Positions 51,071 to 61,750 of a stretch of 64,000 nucleotides of DNA are shown one piece after another. The stretch is taken from assembly GCF_030818695.1 (NCBI RefSeq), contig NZ_JAUTAR010000001.1:2474501-2538500 (forward strand), written 5' to 3'. This DNA comes from Chryseobacterium sp. SORGH_AS_0447. GTDB lineage: Bacteria; Bacteroidota; Bacteroidia; Flavobacteriales; Weeksellaceae. The notes under the pieces were generated by a model. It saw only the letters and a program-made list of their open reading frames with translations. It was not told the origin of the DNA and did not search any database. How positions within the stretch are numbered: the stretch's first letter is position 1; each line of letters opens with the position of its first letter. Made by a program: the position numbers and the translations under genes.

Positions 51071-53899
51071 ATGAGTAAATCAACAGAATATATTGAAGTT
51101 TACGGAGCCCGTGAACACAACTTAAAAAACATCAATGTAAAAATCCCGCGCAACGAATTGGTCGTGATTACCGGACTGTCGGGAAGCGGAAAATCCTCTT
51201 TGGCTTTCGACACCATTTTTGCGGAAGGCCAGCGCCGGTACATCGAAACTTTCTCTGCGTATGCAAGGCAGTTTTTAGGAGGGCTGGAACGTCCTGATGT
51301 TGATAAGATCGAAGGACTGTCTCCGGTAATTGCCATTGAGCAGAAAACCACCAATAAGAACCCGCGCTCAACCGTAGGAACGGTTACGGAACTTTACGAT
51401 TTCCTGCGCCTTCTTTTTGCAAGGGTATCCGATGCTTATTCGCAGACTACGGGGAAGAAACTGGTAAGCTATACCGAAGATCAGATCCTGGAAACCATTA
51501 AAGAAAATTATAAAGGCGAAAAGATCATGCTGATGGCGCCGGTGGTAAGAGCGAGAAAAGGGCATTACCACGAACTGTTTGTCCAGATGGCCAAAAAAGG
51601 CTACGGACAGGCGAGGATTGACGGTGAGCTGCAGGATATTGAATACGATTTAAAACTCGACCGCTACAAAACCCACGACATCGATATCGTAATCGACCGT
51701 TGGATCATCGGCGAATCCGCTTCTGAGGCCAGAATGGAAAAATCGCTTCGGACTGCCATGGAAATGGGAGAAGGACTGATCGGGATCCAGAAGCTGGGAA
51801 GTAAAGACATCGAATATTTCTCCAAAAATTTAATGGATGCCGAAACCGGGCATTCGTTAGCTTTACCCGAACCGAATACCTTTTCTTTTAACTCACCGAA
51901 AGGGAGCTGCCCAAGCTGTAAAGGGCTTGGAACGATCAAGAAGATCAATACGGATTATTTTGTAGACAATCCGAAACTTTCGATCAACCAGGGAGGTTTG
52001 CTGCCGCTGGAAGATCTGAAATCCAACAAATGGATTCTGGCGCAGATCAAAAACATCCTTGAAATCTTCGGATTGGGGATGGCGACTCCGATGAAGGAGA
52101 TCCCGGAAGAAGCGTTGGATTATATCTACAACGGCTGCCATAAGGAATTTAATAAAGATTTAAAATACGCAGGGATCACCAAAAAAATCAAAATCAGTTT
52201 TGACGGCCTGATCGCTTTTATGGAAGAGATTATCGAGGAAAGGGAATCCTATGAAGCGATACTGCTGGAAAGACACTTTACCACGGAAGAGACCTGCCCG
52301 GAATGTAAGGGTACCCGCCTTCAGCCTTCCAGTTTAAGCTTTAAAATCGACGGAAAGAATATTGCGGAAGTAAACGCTTTAAGCTTAATTGATCTGAAAG
52401 AATGGCTTGCCGACGTTAAAGATAAATTCTCAGAGAAAAATGCCATCATTGCCCATGAAATTTTAAAGGAAATCGAGACCAGGCTTCAGTTCTTGCTGGA
52501 TGTCGGTCTGGATTATCTGAGTCTCAGCAGAAGCTCCAAAACCCTTTCCGGGGGAGAATCGCAGCGGATTCGTCTGGCTACACAGATCGGTTCGCAGCTG
52601 GTGAATGTACTGTACATTCTGGATGAACCGAGTATCGGGCTTCACCAGAGAGACAACGAGAGATTGATTAATTCCCTGAAAAACCTTCGGGATATCGGGA
52701 ATTCCGTATTGGTCGTAGAGCACGACAAAGACATGATCCTTGAAGCCGATGAGGTACTGGACGTTGGACCAAGAGCAGGGAAATTCGGAGGAGAAATTTT
52801 GTGGCAGGGAAAACCTAAGGATCTGGTAAAAGCGGATACCATCACGGCACAATATATTAACGGAAAAAGAAAGATCGAAATTCCTGAGGAAAGACGTAAA
52901 GGAAACGGGAAGCATATTATTCTGAAAGGGGCGACGGGGAACAATCTTAAAAATGTAACCCTTGATATCCCGTTGGGTAAACTGGTGGTGGTTTCCGGAA
53001 TTTCAGGAAGCGGAAAATCTTCTCTGATTAACGGAACATTGTATCCGATTCTGAACAAGCATTTTTACCGTGCGGTTCAGGAACCATTGCCGTACAAAAA
53101 AATCGAAGGCCTTGAGCATATCGATAAAATCGTAGACGTAGACCAGACGCCGATTGGAAGAACTCCGCGTTCCAATCCTGCAACCTATACCGGAATGTTT
53201 ACAGACATCCGTAATCTTTTTGCCGAATTGCCGGAATCTAAGATCAGGGGTTACAAGCCGGGAAGATTCTCCTTCAATGTGAAAGGCGGAAGATGCGAAA
53301 CCTGTCAGGGTGGCGGACTGAAAGTCATTGAAATGAATTTCCTGCCGGATGTGTATGTGCACTGCGAAACCTGCAACGGAAAACGTTTCAACAGAGAAAC
53401 CCTGGAAGTCCGTTACAAAGGAAAATCAATTTCCGATGTATTGGATATGACGATCGATGAAGCGGTGGAATTTTTCCAGCCGATTCCGAAGATCTTTGCG
53501 AAAGTAAAGACCCTGCATGATGTCGGCCTGGGCTATATCACATTGGGGCAACAGTCCACGACGTTAAGTGGAGGGGAAGCTCAAAGGATCAAACTGGCGA
53601 CCGAACTGGCCAAAAGACAGACCGGAAACACATTGTATATTCTGGATGAACCGACCACCGGGCTTCACTTTGAAGACGTTAAAATCCTGATGGATGCCAT
53701 TAACCAGCTGGTGGAACTTGGAAACTCTTTCATCATCATTGAGCATAATATGGACGTTATCAAAATGGCCGACCACATCATCGACGTCGGTCCTGAAGGC
53801 GGAAAACACGGCGGCCAGATCGTTGCCCAGGGAACTCCGGAAGAAATCGTAAAATCGAAGAAGAGTCTGACGGGGAAGTTTTTGAAGAGGGAATTGTAA
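51071..53899 (+). CDS. uvrA: UvrABC system protein A
   Basis: Damage-sensing ATPase of nucleotide excision repair, 942 residues. Two ABC-type ATPase modules: Walker [10 protein letters not shown] near residue 35 and GISGSGKSS near 640; signatures [12 protein letters not shown] and [12 protein letters not shown]; Walker B regions [13 protein letters not shown] and [13 protein letters not shown]. Zinc-finger Cys pairs are in [24 protein letters not shown] and CETCNGKR. All hallmarks are intact. Monocistronic with a terminator after it. Confidence 0.98.
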   Translation: MSKSTEYIEVYGAREHNLKNINVKIPRNELVVITGLSGSGKSSLAFDTIFAEGQRRYIETFSAYARQFLGGLERPDVDKIEGLSPVIAIEQKTTNKNPRSTVGTVTELYDFLRLLFARVSDAYSQTTGKKLVSYTEDQILETIKENYKGEKIMLMAPVVRARKGHYHELFVQMAKKGYGQARIDGELQDIEYDLKLDRYKTHDIDIVIDRWIIGESASEARMEKSLRTAMEMGEGLIGIQKLGSKDIEYFSKNLMDAETGHSLALPEPNTFSFNSPKGSCPSCKGLGTIKKINTDYFVDNPKLSINQGGLLPLEDLKSNKWILAQIKNILEIFGLGMATPMKEIPEEALDYIYNGCHKEFNKDLKYAGITKKIKISFDGLIAFMEEIIEERESYEAILLERHFTTEETCPECKGTRLQPSSLSFKIDGKNIAEVNALSLIDLKEWLADVKDKFSEKNAIIAHEILKEIETRLQFLLDVGLDYLSLSRSSKTLSGGESQRIRLATQIGSQLVNVLYILDEPSIGLHQRDNERLINSLKNLRDIGNSVLVVEHDKDMILEADEVLDVGPRAGKFGGEILWQGKPKDLVKADTITAQYINGKRKIEIPEERRKGNGKHIILKGATGNNLKNVTLDIPLGKLVVVSGISGSGKSSLINGTLYPILNKHFYRAVQEPLPYKKIEGLEHIDKIVDVDQTPIGRTPRSNPATYTGMFTDIRNLFAELPESKIRGYKPGRFSFNVKGGRCETCQGGGLKVIEMNFLPDVYVHCETCNGKRFNRETLEVRYKGKSISDVLDMTIDEAVEFFQPIPKIFAKVKTLHDVGLGYITLGQQSTTLSGGEAQRIKLATELAKRQTGNTLYILDEPTTGLHFEDVKILMDAINQLVELGNSFIIIEHNMDVIKMADHIIDVGPEGGKHGGQIVAQGTPEEIVKSKKSLTGKFLKREL

Positions 53900-53924
53900 T
53901 TAGAAAATATTAATTTATATATAA

Positions 53925-53956
53925 GAGGAATTTGTGAATGCAGATTCCTTTTTTTA
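53925..53956 (+). terminator. Terminator after uvrA
   Basis: AGGAAT pairs with ATTCCT around a 12-base loop, followed by TTTTTTT. Confidence 0.65.
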
Positions 53957-53977
53957 TTTTAACATAAACGAATCGCA

Positions 53978-54406
53978 ATGAAAAAACTAATAATTTTAAA
54001 TTTTATTTTTCTTCTGTTTTTGAATTTATTGCTGTTAATTAAAGAGTATTTTTTTATCACCTATAATTTAAATTCGAAATTTGATGATTTTACTTATTTG
54101 CAAACAAATACGGAAGGTTCTTTTGGTTTTGGGGTATTTCAAATTTCTTTTTGGTGGGTCATTTATTTTTTCTGTTTTTCTATATTTGCTTCCTACGCCT
54201 ATCAATATTTAAAGAACAGAATTAAGAAGATACTGTTGTTAATATTGCTGATTTTAATACAAACTTTGCTCTGCTTTTTAATCAATAAACTAGTGCTAAT
54301 GAATATTTTTGGTTTCTTTAAAGTTGAAAATATTCTTTTCTCATTGGTAAGCCTTTCTATTTTCTGGTATTTTATAATTTATAAAACGAGACCTGTTAAC
54401 AATTGA
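53978..54406 (+). CDS. Four-helix membrane protein, unknown function
   Basis: 142-residue protein with about four membrane helices (3-22, 48-72, 86-106, 118-136). The N-terminus MKKLIILNFIFLLFLNLLLL could be a signal anchor. Very AT-rich and hydrophobic with no recognised family. It stands alone after uvrA. Weak support beyond its continuous ORF and typical start; it might be a lineage-specific protein. Confidence 0.6.
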   Translation: MKKLIILNFIFLLFLNLLLLIKEYFFITYNLNSKFDDFTYLQTNTEGSFGFGVFQISFWWVIYFFCFSIFASYAYQYLKNRIKKILLLILLILIQTLLCFLINKLVLMNIFGFFKVENILFSLVSLSIFWYFIIYKTRPVNN

Positions 54407-54568
54407 GAAGCAATTTTGGCCTTTTTTTCTGTATTACCGTGTCAATTTAACCTTCCAATATTAAATTTTCACTTATTTCAAAAAATTATAATATTGAAAA
54501 TCAATTATTTAAATTCCAATGTTAACCCAATGTTAACTGAATGTAAAATTAATATGAATTATTTTATA

Positions 54569-54576
54569 TATCTTTG
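54569..54576 (+). promoter_or_regulatory. -7 promoter element of the 134-residue secreted protein
   Basis: TATCTTTG, 49 bases before the ATG at 54626. Confidence 0.5.
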
Positions 54577-54625
54577 GTAAAGAGTTAGTAAAAAAGTTTA
54601 AAACAACATTTAAAACCAAAGAGTT

Positions 54626-55030
54626 ATGAAAAATAAAGTTCAATTATTAATTGCTTCCCTATTTGTTTTCGGATTTGTAGCGGTAATGAATACAACTAAA
54701 GCACAGACTTCAAATAACAATACCATCCAGGAGGTTCAGCTGAACAAAAATGATGCATTCAACGAGATCAGGAATCTGCTGATGGCCAACTTCGACTTTA
54801 CCAATTCCGATTATAAGCAGGGGATCGTTAATTCAGAAGTGAAATTTGATATTGCTGAGAACGGTAAGATCGTGAATGTTCATTCCAAAGGAGACTGCAA
54901 GAATGTAAGCAAGGAAATTGAAAACGTATTGAGCAAACTGCAGTACAGACTGGACAGCAGAAAACTGAATGAAAATATGATCGCTTCTACGTATGTAATG
55001 CCGGTGAGAGTGGATATCAACAACAGATAA
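54626..55030 (+). CDS. Small secreted protein with TonB-C-like fold pattern
   Basis: 134-residue protein with signal peptide MKNKVQLLIASLFVFGFVAV then NTTKAQ. The mature part, with strand-helix-strand features (VNSEVKFDIAENGKIVNV, NVSKEIENVLSKLQYRL, STYVMPVRVDI), resembles the C-terminal domain of TonB-like energy transducers, but it lacks the membrane anchor and proline linker. Tentative; it could be a stand-alone TonB-C-like partner. Terminator follows. Confidence 0.68.
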   Translation: MKNKVQLLIASLFVFGFVAVMNTTKAQTSNNNTIQEVQLNKNDAFNEIRNLLMANFDFTNSDYKQGIVNSEVKFDIAENGKIVNVHSKGDCKNVSKEIENVLSKLQYRLDSRKLNENMIASTYVMPVRVDINNR

Positions 55031-55053
55031 AAACATTCATAAAATTTTTATAT

Positions 55054-55084
55054 ATAGCCATGCAGATTCTGTATGGCTTTTTTT
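55054..55084 (+). terminator. Terminator after the small secreted protein gene
   Basis: AGCCATGCAGA pairs with TCTGTATGGCT (overlapping at the loop), followed by TTTTTTT. Confidence 0.75.
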
Positions 55085-55269
55085 AATCTGATAAAGGTAA
55101 AATTTTAAAGGTGTGTGGGATTTTATTTAGATCATCTTTAAAGGCAGAATCAAGCTAAGAAGAAATTTAATATACGGAAGTTTACGGCGGACAGCCAAAA
55201 AGTACTATAAGTATTGTAAAAGGCTCAATGAAATGGTTTACAATAAGGTTCCGATGACACGGTGTCCAT

Positions 55270-55306
55270 AAAATTAAAGGTTGCCGATGGGCAACCTTTA
55301 ATTTTA
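55270..55306. terminator. Terminator overlapping the stop of the lipoprotein gene
   Basis: AAAATTAAAGGTTGCC is perfectly mirrored by GGCAACCTTTAATTTT. The minus-strand gene ends inside its right arm, with T-rich sequence in both directions. Confidence 0.75.
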
Positions 55307-55870
55307 TTTTTTAAATTCAGCGCGGAGATCATTCAATCTTGTTTTCAGATCTTTCACCTGTGCGATTTTATCAAACGTAATATTATCGATTTCCCAGCCC
55401 GAACCGGAAGGATTGATGAGGTGTACATTTTCCGTCCATTCGATCTTCGGGGAAACAGCCGTATTTTCAAATGTGACGATTGCATCGGCCGTTTTTACTT
55501 TATGCTTCATCTCCCTGGTACTGATCGATTTTATGCGGTATGAAGTGTATCCTTCGTACAGGCTGGTAAATACAGATCCTTCAAGAACTAGCGGCTTATT
55601 GTCGGGATGTGCACTTTTCTTAATGCGTTCGATATCCTGTTTGGATGCGCTTACAATTTCTTCGATCTCTTTTCGGATCTGGGGCGTAAACAGGTCCTGA
55701 GCGATCGGCTGATCGTACAGCGCTTCACTTGATTTACCGTATTGCTGGTAAAATTTTTCAAGCACTTTTGTTATTTCAGCATTAGGGCTTTGCGCTTGCA
55801 GTCCCGAATCTTTTTTCTTACAGCTGAAAAGGAAAATAAAGAGACTTAAATAAATAAATAATTTCTTCAT
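55304..55870 (-). CDS. Lipoprotein of unknown function
   Basis: 188-residue lipoprotein: signal peptide MKKLFIYLSLFIFLFSC with lipobox and Cys17. The mature domain is mixed alpha/beta with no named family (KRIKKSAHPDNKPLVLEGSV, SKIEWTENVHLIN-like strand, a C-terminal helix KIAQVKDLKTRLNDLRAEFK). The central GSVFTSLYEGYTSYRIKSIS segment is strand-rich. It stands alone on the minus strand. Confidence 0.78.
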   Translation of the reverse strand: MKKLFIYLSLFIFLFSCKKKDSGLQAQSPNAEITKVLEKFYQQYGKSSEALYDQPIAQDLFTPQIRKEIEEIVSASKQDIERIKKSAHPDNKPLVLEGSVFTSLYEGYTSYRIKSISTREMKHKVKTADAIVTFENTAVSPKIEWTENVHLINPSGSGWEIDNITFDKIAQVKDLKTRLNDLRAEFKK

Positions 55871-56257
55871 GGTACATATTTGGGTTTAAAATTGTTTAAC
55901 AATTAAATAACTGCAGAATTATAAATATTTTCCAGGCGTACATCTTCGTAAATTTTAAAAATAAATGGGTTTAAAAACAAAATATACTTAGCCTTAAAAT
56001 TAATACAATTAACCACTTCCAGAATAATCAGCCTGCTGGACAGGGAGATGATCTTTCCACCAAAAGTAAGTAAAATTATGCACAGTATGAGATAGTAAAA
56101 TAAATCTTTTTAAAATTATAAAAATGTATACATTTGAGAATAGTAAAAACAGCTGTGGATATTGTCACATATCCTTTTTATCTTTACTTTTCGGAAGTAT
56201 AGAATCTGTCTGCCCGATACAGGAATTCAAAAGAAATAACTTAAATACCATTGAGCA
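55871..56257. other. Gene-free spacer before the acetyltransferase gene
   Basis: 387 AT-rich bases between divergent genes. A TACATTTG (near 56130) resembles a -7 element but is about 120 bases from the next ATG. No other signal is seen. Confidence 0.5.
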
Positions 56258-56752
56258 ATGAATTATGAATTAAGAGAAATGCTTCCTAAAGATGAAGACC
56301 GGATCCTGGAAATTTTCCGTCAGGGCATCGACGGTGGAATGGCTACTTTCGAAACAACGGTACCTTCCGATGAAGCCTGGGATATGGATTACCTGAATGA
56401 TTGCAGATGGGTGCTCAAAAATGAAGACAATAGAGTTGTAGGCTGGTGTGCCCTGAAATCGGTAAATAAAAGGGAAAGCTACAAAGGAGTGGCAGAAGTA
56501 AGCATTTATTTTGATAAAGAATATCAGAATAGAGGATTAGGATCCGTCCTGCTTAATAAAATGATTCTGGATAGCGAGGATCATGGCTTCTGGACGCTAC
56601 AGATCAGTGTTTTTCCTGAAAATAAACTGGCGTTGCAGGCTCTTCAGAAAAATGGGTTCCGCATTGTAGGAACACGGAAAAAGATCGGAAAGCTTAATGA
56701 CAGTTGGAAAGACATGATTTTGCTCGAAAGAAGGAGCGAAACGGTATTCTGA
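56258..56752 (+). CDS. GNAT family N-acetyltransferase (phosphinothricin acetyltransferase-like)
   Basis: 164-residue acetyl-CoA-dependent acetyltransferase. The N-terminal pattern MNYELREMLPKDEDRILEIF and GGMATFETTVPSDE match the PAT/YncA-like branch. The acetyl-CoA binding motif is EYQNRGLGSVLLNKMI, followed by LQISVFPENKLALQALQKNGF and a C-terminal KIGKLNDSWKDMILLERR. Homologues acetylate phosphinothricin or methionine sulfoximine-like compounds; the natural substrate here is unknown. Confidence 0.9.
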   Translation: MNYELREMLPKDEDRILEIFRQGIDGGMATFETTVPSDEAWDMDYLNDCRWVLKNEDNRVVGWCALKSVNKRESYKGVAEVSIYFDKEYQNRGLGSVLLNKMILDSEDHGFWTLQISVFPENKLALQALQKNGFRIVGTRKKIGKLNDSWKDMILLERRSETVF

Positions 56753-56863
56753 AAATTCAGAAAAAATAATAAAGTTTCTTAAAAAATAAGAAGTATTTAT
56801 CCATAATGGTTTATTGGCACTGCTATTGCTGGAATTTTTCATGTAATTTGAAAATAATATATT

Positions 56864-57148
56864 ATGAAGGTGCTGACTAAAATTTTAGGATTACTTGTAT
56901 TTGTTTTTTCCCTGGCGTATTATCAGGCTTCCCCGATTCAGTGGGGCCATGGACGCGGGCACGGGCATGGACCGAAAAAACATCATTATCACAGGCCGCA
57001 TCGGCCGCATTATAAGAAAGTGAGGTATCATAGGCCTCCCGGACATTTTTACAGAAGCCATCATTACAGGCCGGTGAGACATCGATATTACAACAGACCC
57101 CACCGGGTTTATCACAGCAGGCCGGTAGTTATTGTAAAATACCGATAG
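56864..57148 (+). CDS. Small secreted His/Arg/Tyr-rich protein
   Basis: 94-residue protein with a signal-type N-terminus (MKVLTKILGLLVFVFSLAYY). The mature part is extraordinarily rich in His, Arg, Tyr and Pro (GHGRGHGHGPKKHHYHRPHR and similar to the end) with almost no acidic residues. Such composition suggests metal binding (Ni, Zn, Cu) or interaction with anionic polymers; no family is recognised. It is followed by a terminator and a Pro-rich small gene. Confidence 0.65.
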   Translation: MKVLTKILGLLVFVFSLAYYQASPIQWGHGRGHGHGPKKHHYHRPHRPHYKKVRYHRPPGHFYRSHHYRPVRHRYYNRPHRVYHSRPVVIVKYR

Positions 57149-57152
57149 ATAT

Positions 57153-57187
57153 AAAAAGCATTGAATTATTTTCAGTGCTTTTTTTTG
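57153..57187 (+). terminator. Terminator after the His-rich protein gene
   Basis: AAAGCATTGA pairs with TCAGTGCTTT (one G-T), followed by T run. Confidence 0.75.
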
Positions 57188-57259
57188 TTGAATTTACCGC
57201 TCAAAATAACATTGGCACCTGCATTGATTACTTTATACCGAACCAAAAAATAAAACAAT

Positions 57260-57448
57260 ATGAAATCTTTACTAAAAATTTTCGGGGCGTTTGTTTTGGC
57301 TTACGCAACCAGTGCATGTCATCCGCCGCCAAGACCGCCAAGACCACCGGAACCGCCAAGAAGGCCCCACGGAATGATGGAGAAAAACTTCAATACCGAA
57401 AAGACGGATTTAATCTTTGACAGGACATCGATGAAAAAGAGATCGTAA
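57260..57448 (+). CDS. Small proline-rich lipoprotein
   Basis: 62-residue lipoprotein-like product: signal peptide MKSLLKIFGAFVLAYATSAC with lipobox and Cys20, followed by a Pro/Arg-rich run (HPPPRPPRPPEPPRRPHG) and a short polar end. Together with the preceding His-rich gene it forms a pair of tiny, unusual extracytoplasmic proteins. The reading is short, so the confidence is moderate. Confidence 0.6.
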   Translation: MKSLLKIFGAFVLAYATSACHPPPRPPRPPEPPRRPHGMMEKNFNTEKTDLIFDRTSMKKRS

Positions 57449-57455
57449 TGAATGA

Positions 57456-57493
57456 AAAATCCCCGGAGAAAATATTTCTTCGGGGATTATTAT
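57456..57493 (+). terminator. Terminator-like hairpin after the Pro-rich lipoprotein gene
   Basis: AATCCCCGGAG pairs with CTTCGGGGATT; the T run is short. Confidence 0.55.
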
Positions 57494-57538
57494 CTTAAGC
57501 AGCTTGATAAACTCAGCCTTACCTTAATCTCGGCCTTT

Positions 57539-57853
57539 TTATAGTTTCAGTTTCTTAGGATTCAGAAGGGTGTTGAAAATCATCACTTCCTGCCCGAACT
57601 GAGAAGTTACCCTCTCCGCAATGTTTTCCATTTCACTTTTAATAAAATCTTCTCTTACTTCATCCGTATCAAAGATCAAAAGAAGATTGTAGTTTTTACC
57701 TTCTTCTATATAGTCACTGTGCACTTCCGAAAGAATGTACTGGTTGACATCCATTAAATTTTCCGTCATCAAAACCAGGGTTTCGTTCATATAATTTTCC
57801 CATTCTTGCAGATGGTTTTTCGTACAGTGAAAAGTGATGCTCAATACGCTCAT
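57539..57853 (-). CDS. DUF4286 family protein
   Basis: 104-residue cytoplasmic protein from the ATG at 57853, chosen because MSVLSITFHCTKNHLQEWENY is the family N-terminus; the frame is open a little further upstream but without a reasonable start context. It has ferredoxin-like alternating strands and helices, ending FGQEVMIFNTLLNPKKLKL. The DUF4286 family is widespread in Bacteroidota with no known function. It is divergent from gyrA. Confidence 0.83.
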   Translation of the reverse strand: MSVLSITFHCTKNHLQEWENYMNETLVLMTENLMDVNQYILSEVHSDYIEEGKNYNLLLIFDTDEVREDFIKSEMENIAERVTSQFGQEVMIFNTLLNPKKLKL

Positions 57854-57990
57854 TTTTTTATGAATTTTTAAGATTCTTTGGATAAATTTTACCGCAAAAA
57901 TCGGCAAATTTTTCGTAAATTAGCCCGTTATTAAAAAAGGGGAATAAATAATTTTCAGACGTATAGCTAAAGGTCTGAATATCATTATAA

Positions 57991-57998
57991 TAAATTTG
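57991..57998 (+). promoter_or_regulatory. -7-like element directly before gyrA
   Basis: TAAATTTG ends 3 bases before the gyrA ATG at 58002. If used, it would give an essentially leaderless transcript. Confidence 0.4.
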
Positions 57999-58001
57999 TT
58001 T

Positions 58002-60614
58002 ATGCAAAAAGAAGGAGAAAGACTGATTCCTATCAACATTGTTGATGAAATGAAGTCGTCTTATATCGATTATTCGATGTCGGTTATCGTCTCAAGAGCG
58101 TTACCTGATGTAAGAGACGGCTTGAAACCCGTTCATAGAAGAGTGCTTTACGGTATGTATGGATTAGGGGTTTTTTCGAATAGAAAATATTTAAAATCTG
58201 CGAGAATTGTTGGAGATGTTTTGGGTAAGTATCACCCGCACGGAGACTCCTCTGTATATGATGCTATGGTGAGAATGGCCCAAGACTGGAGCCTCCGCTA
58301 TCCTCAGGTAGACGGGCAGGGTAACTTCGGTTCCATGGACGGCGACCCGCCTGCAGCGATGCGTTACACCGAAGCAAGACTGAAAAAAATATCCGATGAG
58401 ATACTTTCTGATCTGGATAAAGAAACGGTAGATTTCCAGAATAACTTCGACGACAGTTTACAGGAGCCAACGGTTTTGCCTTCTAAAATTCCAAACCTTC
58501 TGGTGAACGGGACCTCCGGTATTGCCGTGGGGATGGCTACCAATATGGCGCCGCATAACCTTTCGGAATCGGTAGACGCCATCTGCGCTTATATCGACAA
58601 TAAAGAAATTACCATCGATGAGCTGATGCAGCACATCATCGCTCCGGATTTCCCGACCGGCGGAATCATTTACGGTTACGACGGCGTAAGAGATGCTTTC
58701 CACACCGGAAGAGGAAGGGTCGTGCTGAGGGCTAAAGTTGCTTTCGAAGAAATCGGAAACCGAAATGCCATCATTGTAAACGAAGTTCCTTACCAGGTAA
58801 ACAAGGCGGAAATGATCGCCAGAACGGCCGAATTGGTTAAAGAAGAAAAGATCCCGGGAATCTATGAAATCAGGGACGAATCCGACCGGAGAGGGCTTCG
58901 TATCGTTTACGAACTGAAGAATGATGCGATCCCTAATGTTGTCCTGAACTTATTATACAAATATACGTCACTTCAAACCTCTTTCAGTGTAAACAACATT
59001 GCGTTGGTTCACGGAAGACCGGAGCAGCTCAACCTGAAAGACATCATCCACCATTTCGTGGAGCACAGGCATGAAGTGATCGTCAGAAGAACGAAATTCG
59101 AGCTTAGAAAAGCTAGAGATAGAGCACATATTCTCGAAGGATTTATGAAAGTAATCGGCTCTCAGGATTCTCTGGACCGTGCGATTTCAATCATCCGTCA
59201 CTCTTCCAATCCGCAGGCTGCGAAAGAGGGCTTGATCGAAGCATTTGAACTTTCCGAGCTTCAGGCACAGGCTATTCTTGATCTTCGTCTTGCTCGTCTT
59301 ACAGGAATGGAGCTTGACAAGATCCGTGATGAATACGATACCATCATGAAGGAAATAGCCGATTTGGAAGATATCCTGGAGAACGAACCAAGAAGATTCC
59401 AGATTATTAAGGATGAATTAATCGAGGTTAAAGAAAAATACGGCGACGAAAGAAGAACCGAGATCGATTATTCAGGTGGTGAAATGTCTATTGAAGATAT
59501 CATCCCGAACGAATCGGTGGTGCTTACAATTTCCCACGCCGGTTATATCAAGAGAACTTCGCTTTCCGAATATAAGATCCAGAGCAGAGGCGGTGTCGGA
59601 AACAAGGCGGCTACCACAAGAGATGCCGACTTCCTTGAGTACATCGTATCGGCTACCAACCATCAGTACATGCTGTTCTTTACTGAAAAAGGAAGATGTT
59701 ATTGGCTGAGGGTATTCGAAATTCCGGAAGGTTCCAAGACGGCAAAAGGAAGAGCGGTACAGAACTTAATCAATATTGAACCGGACGACAAAATCAAAGC
59801 GTATATCAGAACCAACAACCTGAAGGATTCCGAATATGTAAATCAGATGAGCGTAGTGATGGTTACCAAAAACGGTACGATCAAGAAAACGTCTCTTGAA
59901 GCCTATTCAAGACCAAGGGTAAATGGGGTAAACGCTATCGAGATCAGGGATAATGACCAATTGTTAGGAGCGTATCTTACTAATGGAAGTTCCCAGATCA
60001 TGATCGCTACCAAAAACGGTAAATGTATCCGTTTCCCTGAGGAGAAAGTACGTGAAGTAGGAAGAGGTTCTATCGGGGTACGCGGTATTGCTATGGATGA
60101 CGACGATGAAGCGATCGGAATGATCGTGGTAAATGACGTAGAAAAAGAAACAGTACTTGTAGTTTCTGAAAAAGGATACGGAAAAAGAACAGCCGTTGAA
60201 GACTATCGAATCACCAACAGAGGCGGAAAAGGAGTAATCACTCTGAACATCACCGAAAAAACAGGAAACCTTATCGCAATCCAGAATGTAACCGATGAAG
60301 ACGGATTGATGATCATCAATAAATCCGGTGTTGCCATCCGTATGAATATGGATGAAATGAGGGTAATGGGTAGAAATACACAGGGCGTTCGATTGATCAA
60401 CCTTAAGAAAAATGACGAAATTGCAGCAATTGCAAAAGTAGAAATGGATAAGGATGTTGAAGAGGAAATAACTGGTGAAGAAGGAGCTGAAGATACAAAT
60501 GAAGAAGGAACAGTGGTAGTTGCAGAACTTTTCCCTGATGAAAATGCAGGTGTACAGGAAGATCAGCAAAACACTGATGCGGAAACAGAAGGCCCTGATT
60601 CTGAAGAAGAATAA
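58002..60614 (+). CDS. gyrA: DNA gyrase subunit A
   Basis: DNA-cutting subunit of gyrase, 870 residues from the ATG at 58002 (the TTG at 57996 is in frame but adjoins a promoter-like element). Active-site tyrosine in [10 protein letters not shown]. The quinolone-determining region reads [21 protein letters not shown], with Ser and Asp at the positions equivalent to E. coli 83 and 87, that is, the susceptible form. The C-terminal beta-pinwheel carries the GyrA box QSRGGVG that identifies gyrase rather than topoisomerase IV. The last 50 residues are strongly acidic (many Glu/Asp). Confidence 0.97.
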   Translation: MQKEGERLIPINIVDEMKSSYIDYSMSVIVSRALPDVRDGLKPVHRRVLYGMYGLGVFSNRKYLKSARIVGDVLGKYHPHGDSSVYDAMVRMAQDWSLRYPQVDGQGNFGSMDGDPPAAMRYTEARLKKISDEILSDLDKETVDFQNNFDDSLQEPTVLPSKIPNLLVNGTSGIAVGMATNMAPHNLSESVDAICAYIDNKEITIDELMQHIIAPDFPTGGIIYGYDGVRDAFHTGRGRVVLRAKVAFEEIGNRNAIIVNEVPYQVNKAEMIARTAELVKEEKIPGIYEIRDESDRRGLRIVYELKNDAIPNVVLNLLYKYTSLQTSFSVNNIALVHGRPEQLNLKDIIHHFVEHRHEVIVRRTKFELRKARDRAHILEGFMKVIGSQDSLDRAISIIRHSSNPQAAKEGLIEAFELSELQAQAILDLRLARLTGMELDKIRDEYDTIMKEIADLEDILENEPRRFQIIKDELIEVKEKYGDERRTEIDYSGGEMSIEDIIPNESVVLTISHAGYIKRTSLSEYKIQSRGGVGNKAATTRDADFLEYIVSATNHQYMLFFTEKGRCYWLRVFEIPEGSKTAKGRAVQNLINIEPDDKIKAYIRTNNLKDSEYVNQMSVVMVTKNGTIKKTSLEAYSRPRVNGVNAIEIRDNDQLLGAYLTNGSSQIMIATKNGKCIRFPEEKVREVGRGSIGVRGIAMDDDDEAIGMIVVNDVEKETVLVVSEKGYGKRTAVEDYRITNRGGKGVITLNITEKTGNLIAIQNVTDEDGLMIINKSGVAIRMNMDEMRVMGRNTQGVRLINLKKNDEIAAIAKVEMDKDVEEEITGEEGAEDTNEEGTVVVAELFPDENAGVQEDQQNTDAETEGPDSEEE

Positions 60615-60650
60615 CGTAAAACGAATATCAATTAATTTAAAATAGTGATT

Positions 60651-61688
60651 ATGAAAAAGCTGATTTTAGGTATGGCTTTCGTAACATCTGCCTTTGTTTT
60701 CGGACAGAAAGATGATGTTAACGCTAAGCTGCAGGATGCTAATAAAGCTGCAATGGATGCATACAATGCAAAAAATTACGCAGCGGCAGCTCCTAAGTTT
60801 ATGGATGTTTATAACCTCCTGAAAACAAGCGGACAGGACAATAAAGTATATATGTATTATGCAGGATTGAATTACGCTTTGGCGAACGATATTCCTCAGG
60901 CTACTAAAATATATACCGATTTGATCAATTCCGGTTATACAGGTGTTGAAACTACATATACGGCAAAAGACAACAAAACAGGACAGGTAGCGAGCTACGA
61001 CAAAAATACCTGGGAATTGTTGAAGAAAACTTCATCAAAAGATTATTCGGACTTTAAAACCGAACAGTCGCCAAGTGTTGAGCAGGACTTATACGAAACA
61101 TTATCAACCCTTTTGATCAATGCTAAAAAGAATGATGAAGCTTTAGCGCTTATCGAAAAAGGATTGGCAAAATTCCCAAACAGTGCTAAACTGAAAGAAT
61201 ATCAGGGAAGCGCGCTTTACGCATCAGGGAATACGGATAAATTCATGCAGAACCTGAAAGAGCAGTTGGCAAAAAATCCTAATGATGCTACCAACTGGTA
61301 TAATTTAGGAGTACTTCAAGCAAAAAACCCGGCAACGGCAAGCGAGGCCATGACTTCTTTCCAGAAAGCAATCGAGCTTAAAGCTGATTTTGCAAATGCT
61401 TATCAGAATCTGGTTTACACAGCCATCGGTGATGATGAAAAGGCAGTAACGGAAATCAACGCTTTGAGAAAGACAAAACCGGATGATGCTACCAAATTAA
61501 TTGAAGCAAGAAAGGAGAGATTCAACAAAGCGCTTCCTTATGCTGAAAAATGGTATCAGACAATGCCGAATGATATTAATGCTGTTCAGACATTGAAAGA
61601 CATGTATAACACTACAAGGAATACAGCTAAATTCAATGAAATGAAAGCCAAAGAAGCTGAGCTTCAGGCCAAGCAGCCGGCTAAGTAA
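60651..61688 (+). CDS. Secreted tetratricopeptide-repeat protein
   Basis: 345-residue protein with signal peptide MKKLILGMAFVTSAFVFGQ. The rest is almost wholly helical with TPR motifs: DANKAAMDAYNAKNYAAAAPKFMDVY, DEALALIEKGLAKFPNSAKLKEYQGSALYASGNTDKFMQNLKEQL, NDATNWYNLGVLQAKNPATASEAMTSFQKAIELK and a last one before the C-terminus. TPR domains mediate protein contacts; partner unknown. It starts 36 bases after gyrA, so read-through is possible. Terminator follows. Confidence 0.87.
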   Translation: MKKLILGMAFVTSAFVFGQKDDVNAKLQDANKAAMDAYNAKNYAAAAPKFMDVYNLLKTSGQDNKVYMYYAGLNYALANDIPQATKIYTDLINSGYTGVETTYTAKDNKTGQVASYDKNTWELLKKTSSKDYSDFKTEQSPSVEQDLYETLSTLLINAKKNDEALALIEKGLAKFPNSAKLKEYQGSALYASGNTDKFMQNLKEQLAKNPNDATNWYNLGVLQAKNPATASEAMTSFQKAIELKADFANAYQNLVYTAIGDDEKAVTEINALRKTKPDDATKLIEARKERFNKALPYAEKWYQTMPNDINAVQTLKDMYNTTRNTAKFNEMKAKEAELQAKQPAK

Positions 61689-61713
61689 TTTTCGGAATAC
61701 TAAAAAGTATATA

Positions 61714-61745
61714 GAAACCGGAGCATTTTTGCTCCGGTTTTTTTG
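61714..61745 (+). terminator. Terminator after the TPR gene
   Basis: AAACCGGAGC at 61715-61724 is mirrored by GCTCCGGTTT at 61731-61740, followed by T. Confidence 0.85.
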
Positions 61746-61750
61746 TTTGT

